DNA of 45,019 bases from contig BQIZ01000008.1 in the NCBI GenBank assembly GCA_021604365.1, positions 1 to 45,019 on the forward strand, read 5' to 3'. The stretch comes from Nitrospirales bacterium. GTDB lineage: Bacteria; Nitrospirota; Nitrospiria; Nitrospirales; UBA8639. Of this stretch, positions 42,348 to 45,019 are shown piece after piece. The first letter of the stretch is position 1; each line of letters starts with the position of its first letter. A model generated the notes under the pieces. The model did not search any database. It saw only the letters and a list, made by a program, of their open reading frames with translations, and had not been told where the DNA came from. The translations under genes and the position numbers were made by a program.

Positions 42348-44576
42348 TTAGTCTTTCTCACCCTCCATCTTTTTCAATAAACCTTCATAGTTTCCTCTCA
42401 CAGTTTGTGTGTTGGGATGTTCTGGCCCCAAGATTTCTTCACAGATATCAAGGGCGCGCTGGAGGAGGGGCTTGGCCTCGGCGTATTGCCTTTGGTTGAT
42501 ATAGAGCATCCCCAAATTGTTGAGGCTCTGGGCGACATCAGGGTGCGTGAGCGCCCAGACTTCTTCCCGAATGGCCAGGGCGCGCTGGTAGAGGGGCTCG
42601 GCGTCGGGGTCCTGCCCTTGGTTGTTATAGAGCGCCGCCAAATTGTTGAGGCTCAGGGCGACTTGAAAATGCGTGGGCCCCAAGGCTTCTTCCCGAATGG
42701 CCAGGGCGCGCTGGTAGAGGGGCTCAGCCTTGGCAGATTTCCCTTGGCTGCGATTGAGCTCGCCCAAATTGTTGAGGCTTGTGGCGACATCAGGATGCGT
42801 GGGCCCCAAGGCCTCCTCCCGGATGGCCAGGGCGCGCTGATAAAGGGGTTCTGCTTGGGCGTACCTGGCCCGTTCATAGAAATAAAAGGCTGTTTGATTT
42901 AATACTCGTGCTCCTTCCTGCAAATGAAGATTGCGGGCCAAGATCAGCGCCGCGCAATGTTGGGCCTGCAAAAGCAAACGGGCACATTTAGCCCAAGTTT
43001 CAAATTTTACATCTGGAAGCAAACGATTCATCGTTCGGATGAAACGTTCAATCCATTGTTTTCTGGCCTCGTCGTTAAGACTCTCCAAGATGATGGCTTG
43101 GACCAGGCGATGGATTTCCAAGGTTTGGGTTGGCATGTCCCGATGAATGAGAGAAAATTTGAGAATTTCCCCGATGGCCCTGTTAAAGAAGAGGGCATTC
43201 CCAGCCACCGGTCCCAGTACTGGACCAAGTTCGGATGCTCCCTCGGTGATGAGTTCTTCGGGTATGGAATCGGGATGAAGAAATGCACAGAACCGTAAGA
43301 GTTCGGCAGCGGCGGGATTGGCCTGTTCGATTTTTTGAAAAGACAGGACCCAGGTCGTCGCGACGGGATCGGGATGGCCAGGGGCGAAGAGTCCCCGTTC
43401 CTTAAGAAGCTCGACACCATGGGTTCGGTAGAGTTCGAGGATCAGCCGGTCCACATTGTGTTTCCTCAATATAGGCACCAGCCTGATCTAATGCGAGTGG
43501 TAGGCCATCCAATTCCTTGACAATATTAAGAGCTTGGGTGCGCAGTTCTTTGGGAATGGCTTCATAAGAAGTGTCTGTGGTGATCAGTTTGGCTCGCCGT
43601 AAGAGAAAGACAACTCCCTCATGTTCAGGTAATTTCCTGACTTCTACCCGCGAGATCGTCCCTGTGGCTTGCGCTCTTGTTGTGAACAGAACATGGCCGG
43701 ATTGAAGATCCTGGATGAAAGACTGGATTAAGGAGAGGTCATCAGCATTATCCAGGAGCAATAACCAATGATCATGGTGTGAAAACCACCGCTGAACAGC
43801 TTTGACGACCTCTTGCTGATCCTGTTCCTGCTTTAACGGAAGGTTCAACAGCGAGGCGAGTTGGGCAAAGTCTGATGTGAGAGATTCCTTGGATTCGGCT
43901 TTGACCCAGAGAATATGGCTGTAGTCGTCTTTGTGGCGATAAGCATATTCCACAGCCGTTTGCGTTTTTCCAATCCCTCCTAACCCTGAAAACGCCGCCC
44001 TGCCCAATCTCAGAAGTGCTTCGCGAATCTCCCCAAGAATATCCTCCCTCCCCGTAAAAAACGGATTCCGCTCAATCGGAATGTTCCAAACCGGTCTGCG
44101 GTGCCATCTGGCCTCTGATCAGCGGAAGAGTTGGCGTTAGGAGAAAGTTCTTGGACGACCTGACAAATGCCTTTAGCTATATCGGTCTAGGCTTCATCTT
44201 TTATTTTCCAACTGGCAACAGATTTTCCGTCTTGAGGCAAGGCCTGGAGCTTAGAGAATCGGGCTGTGCCCCAGTCAACCGAACGAATGATAATGGGGAT
44301 GATTCGGGCTTGCCCATTCTGATGTTTTTCCAAGGCCCGAGACATTTCTTTGTCGTAGCAATAATCCGAGGCCAGAAAATCAGAGCTGATGAGCAGTATA
44401 ATAAGGGAGGCCTGCTCCAGGTTTTCGTCGATTTGATCGGCCCATTCCTGTCCTGCCGTAATCTTCCGGTCGTGCCAGACTTTAATGATCCCTTCTCGCT
44501 TCAGCAAAGCCAAATGGGTTTCTAATTGGCTTCGATACCGTTTGTCTTTATGGGAATAGGAGATAAAAACTTTCAT
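42348..44576 (-). pseudogene. Broken TIR-NB-ARC-TPR (NLR-like) gene
   Basis: Three consecutive minus-strand frames make one recognisable protein. The TIR part (44576-44187) has MKVFISYSHKDKRYRSQLET and IILLISSDFLASDYC, and stops at an in-frame TAG at 44187-44189. Beyond it the homology goes on (TDIAKGICQVVQEL), then shifts frame to WNIPIERNPFFTGREDILGE and the NB-ARC P-loop FSGLGGIGKTQTAVEYAY (44007-43402), with DNADD and LDGLPLALDQAGAYI. A further single-base shift near 43456 moves to LILELYRTHGVELLKERG and at least four TPR units ending in EPLYQRALAIREEALGPTHP repeats (43478-42348). One stop and two shifts indicate decay, unless they are sequencing errors. Intact relatives are signal-transducing NLR-like proteins, several implicated in anti-phage defence. 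Confidence 0.85.
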
Positions 44577-44849
44577 ATGGGTTTTGAGGATGATAACCGG
44601 GGATTTTTAAAATAGGCTATATCAGAGGTAAAACTTATTGAATGGCCTTTGAGCATCCCAAGAATTTCCTAAATGTTCAAGAGGTTTTTACGAATGGGCT
44701 GACAGATCCATCCTGTGGATGTTGTTTAAATGGCCCTGTTCTTCCCCAACGTATTGCTGGAACTAGAAGGAAACGCTATCATTTCTCTTCTGATCCAACC
44801 GTTGGTTCATTTTTTTCGCTTCTTTATAGATCCATAGAAAGGATTCTGC

Positions 44850-45019
44850 ATGGCTCAAAAGAAATCTGTTCGTCGGGCGGCTTCAAAGCCCTCATCGAAG
44901 AAACCATCCGTAACCAAAAAAAAGACCTTGGCTTCTAAGTCTGCTGTGACGAAAAAGCCGGCAAGAACCGGTACAGCGTTGGGAAAGAAAAAGACTCCCT
45001 CCAAAGGTCCTTCTGCGAA
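44850..45019 (+). CDS. Lysine-rich basic protein, N-terminal part (runs off the window)
   Basis: An ATG at 44850 with GAAAGGA upstream opens a frame that continues to the window end. The 56 residues seen are almost all Lys, Ala, Ser, Thr and Pro (MAQKKSVRRAASKPSSKKPS, then KKKTLASKSAVTKK). Such tails occur in histone H1-like proteins and as N-terminal extensions of DksA/TraR-type or RNA-binding proteins. The rest is needed to decide. Confidence 0.65.
   Translation, partial: MAQKKSVRRAASKPSSKKPSVTKKKTLASKSAVTKKPARTGTALGKKKTPSKGPSA

Noticed and set aside
42436-42860. Regular repeats considered as a CRISPR array
   Set aside because: The units are about 126 bp long and code for TPR motifs in a continuous frame; there are no short repeats with unique spacers.
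42405-42902. Plus-strand frame across the TPR repeats
   Set aside because: It is the antisense of the TPR-coding repeats, and its repetitive protein sequence reflects those repeats.
44642-44938. 98-codon plus-strand frame near the right end
   Set aside because: It overlaps the start of the lysine-rich protein in a different frame; the latter has a better ribosome site and more gene-like composition.

Overview
The window reads as a chromosomal stretch of a Gram-negative bacterium, most likely a Nitrospira-like member of the Nitrospirota. That placement is an inference from gene content: lipB/ybgC, gmhA next to a deoxyhypusine-synthase-like gene, many receiver/PAS and hybrid-kinase proteins, sigma-54 signals, and a hairpin repeat of a type I recall from Nitrospira genomes. 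No rRNA or marker gene is present to prove it.

Layout. 1-5.8 kb: the 3' end of a short-chain dehydrogenase, a minus-strand operon (CARF protein, YbgC-type thioesterase, LipB), then gmhA, a deoxyhypusine-synthase-like gene and an NtrC-type sigma-54 activator on the plus strand. 6.1-11.5 kb: a minus-strand signalling set (ABC-type binding protein, multidomain histidine kinase, receiver-PAS protein) and a small zinc-ribbon gene. 11.6-14.6 kb: apaH, an alpha/beta hydrolase, a MOSC protein, a methyltransferase and tRNA-Gln(UUG).

14.65-30.72 kb: an integrated genomic island of about 16.1 kb, bounded by a perfect 44-bp repeat of the tRNA-Gln 3' end. It carries a tyrosine integrase, an excisionase-like protein, a primase/DUF3987 protein, a complete type II restriction-modification system with controller protein and C-boxes, an anti-phage dCTP-deaminase-like protein with a 56-aa companion, and a secreted operon of a Trypco2-like protein, a trypsin-like protease and a beta-propeller lipoprotein. 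IS3-family debris and a dead second integrase lie at its right side, so it looks like a defence island with a history of recombination.

30.7-45 kb: a TonB-dependent receptor with a leader terminator, a 28-residue membrane peptide, a MITE, a second receiver-PAS gene, pyrF, a hybrid histidine kinase, a response regulator, a hypothetical gene, a nitroreductase, a class II aldolase, a long hairpin repeat, a broken TIR-NB-ARC-TPR gene and the start of a lysine-rich protein.

The signal I find most interesting is regulatory. The palindrome RTATCYNNNNRGATAC occurs eight times, always as a pair with centres 21-22 bp apart, at four places. Each pair lies about 170-260 bp upstream of a minus-strand start codon (two receiver-PAS genes, the zinc-ribbon gene, and the 28-aa peptide ahead of the TonB receptor). 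Three of the four have a good -24/-12 sigma-54 promoter between the pair and the gene. This looks like an enhancer-driven sigma-54 regulon; the NtrC-type activator at 4407-5816 is one candidate regulator, but nothing in the sequence proves that link.
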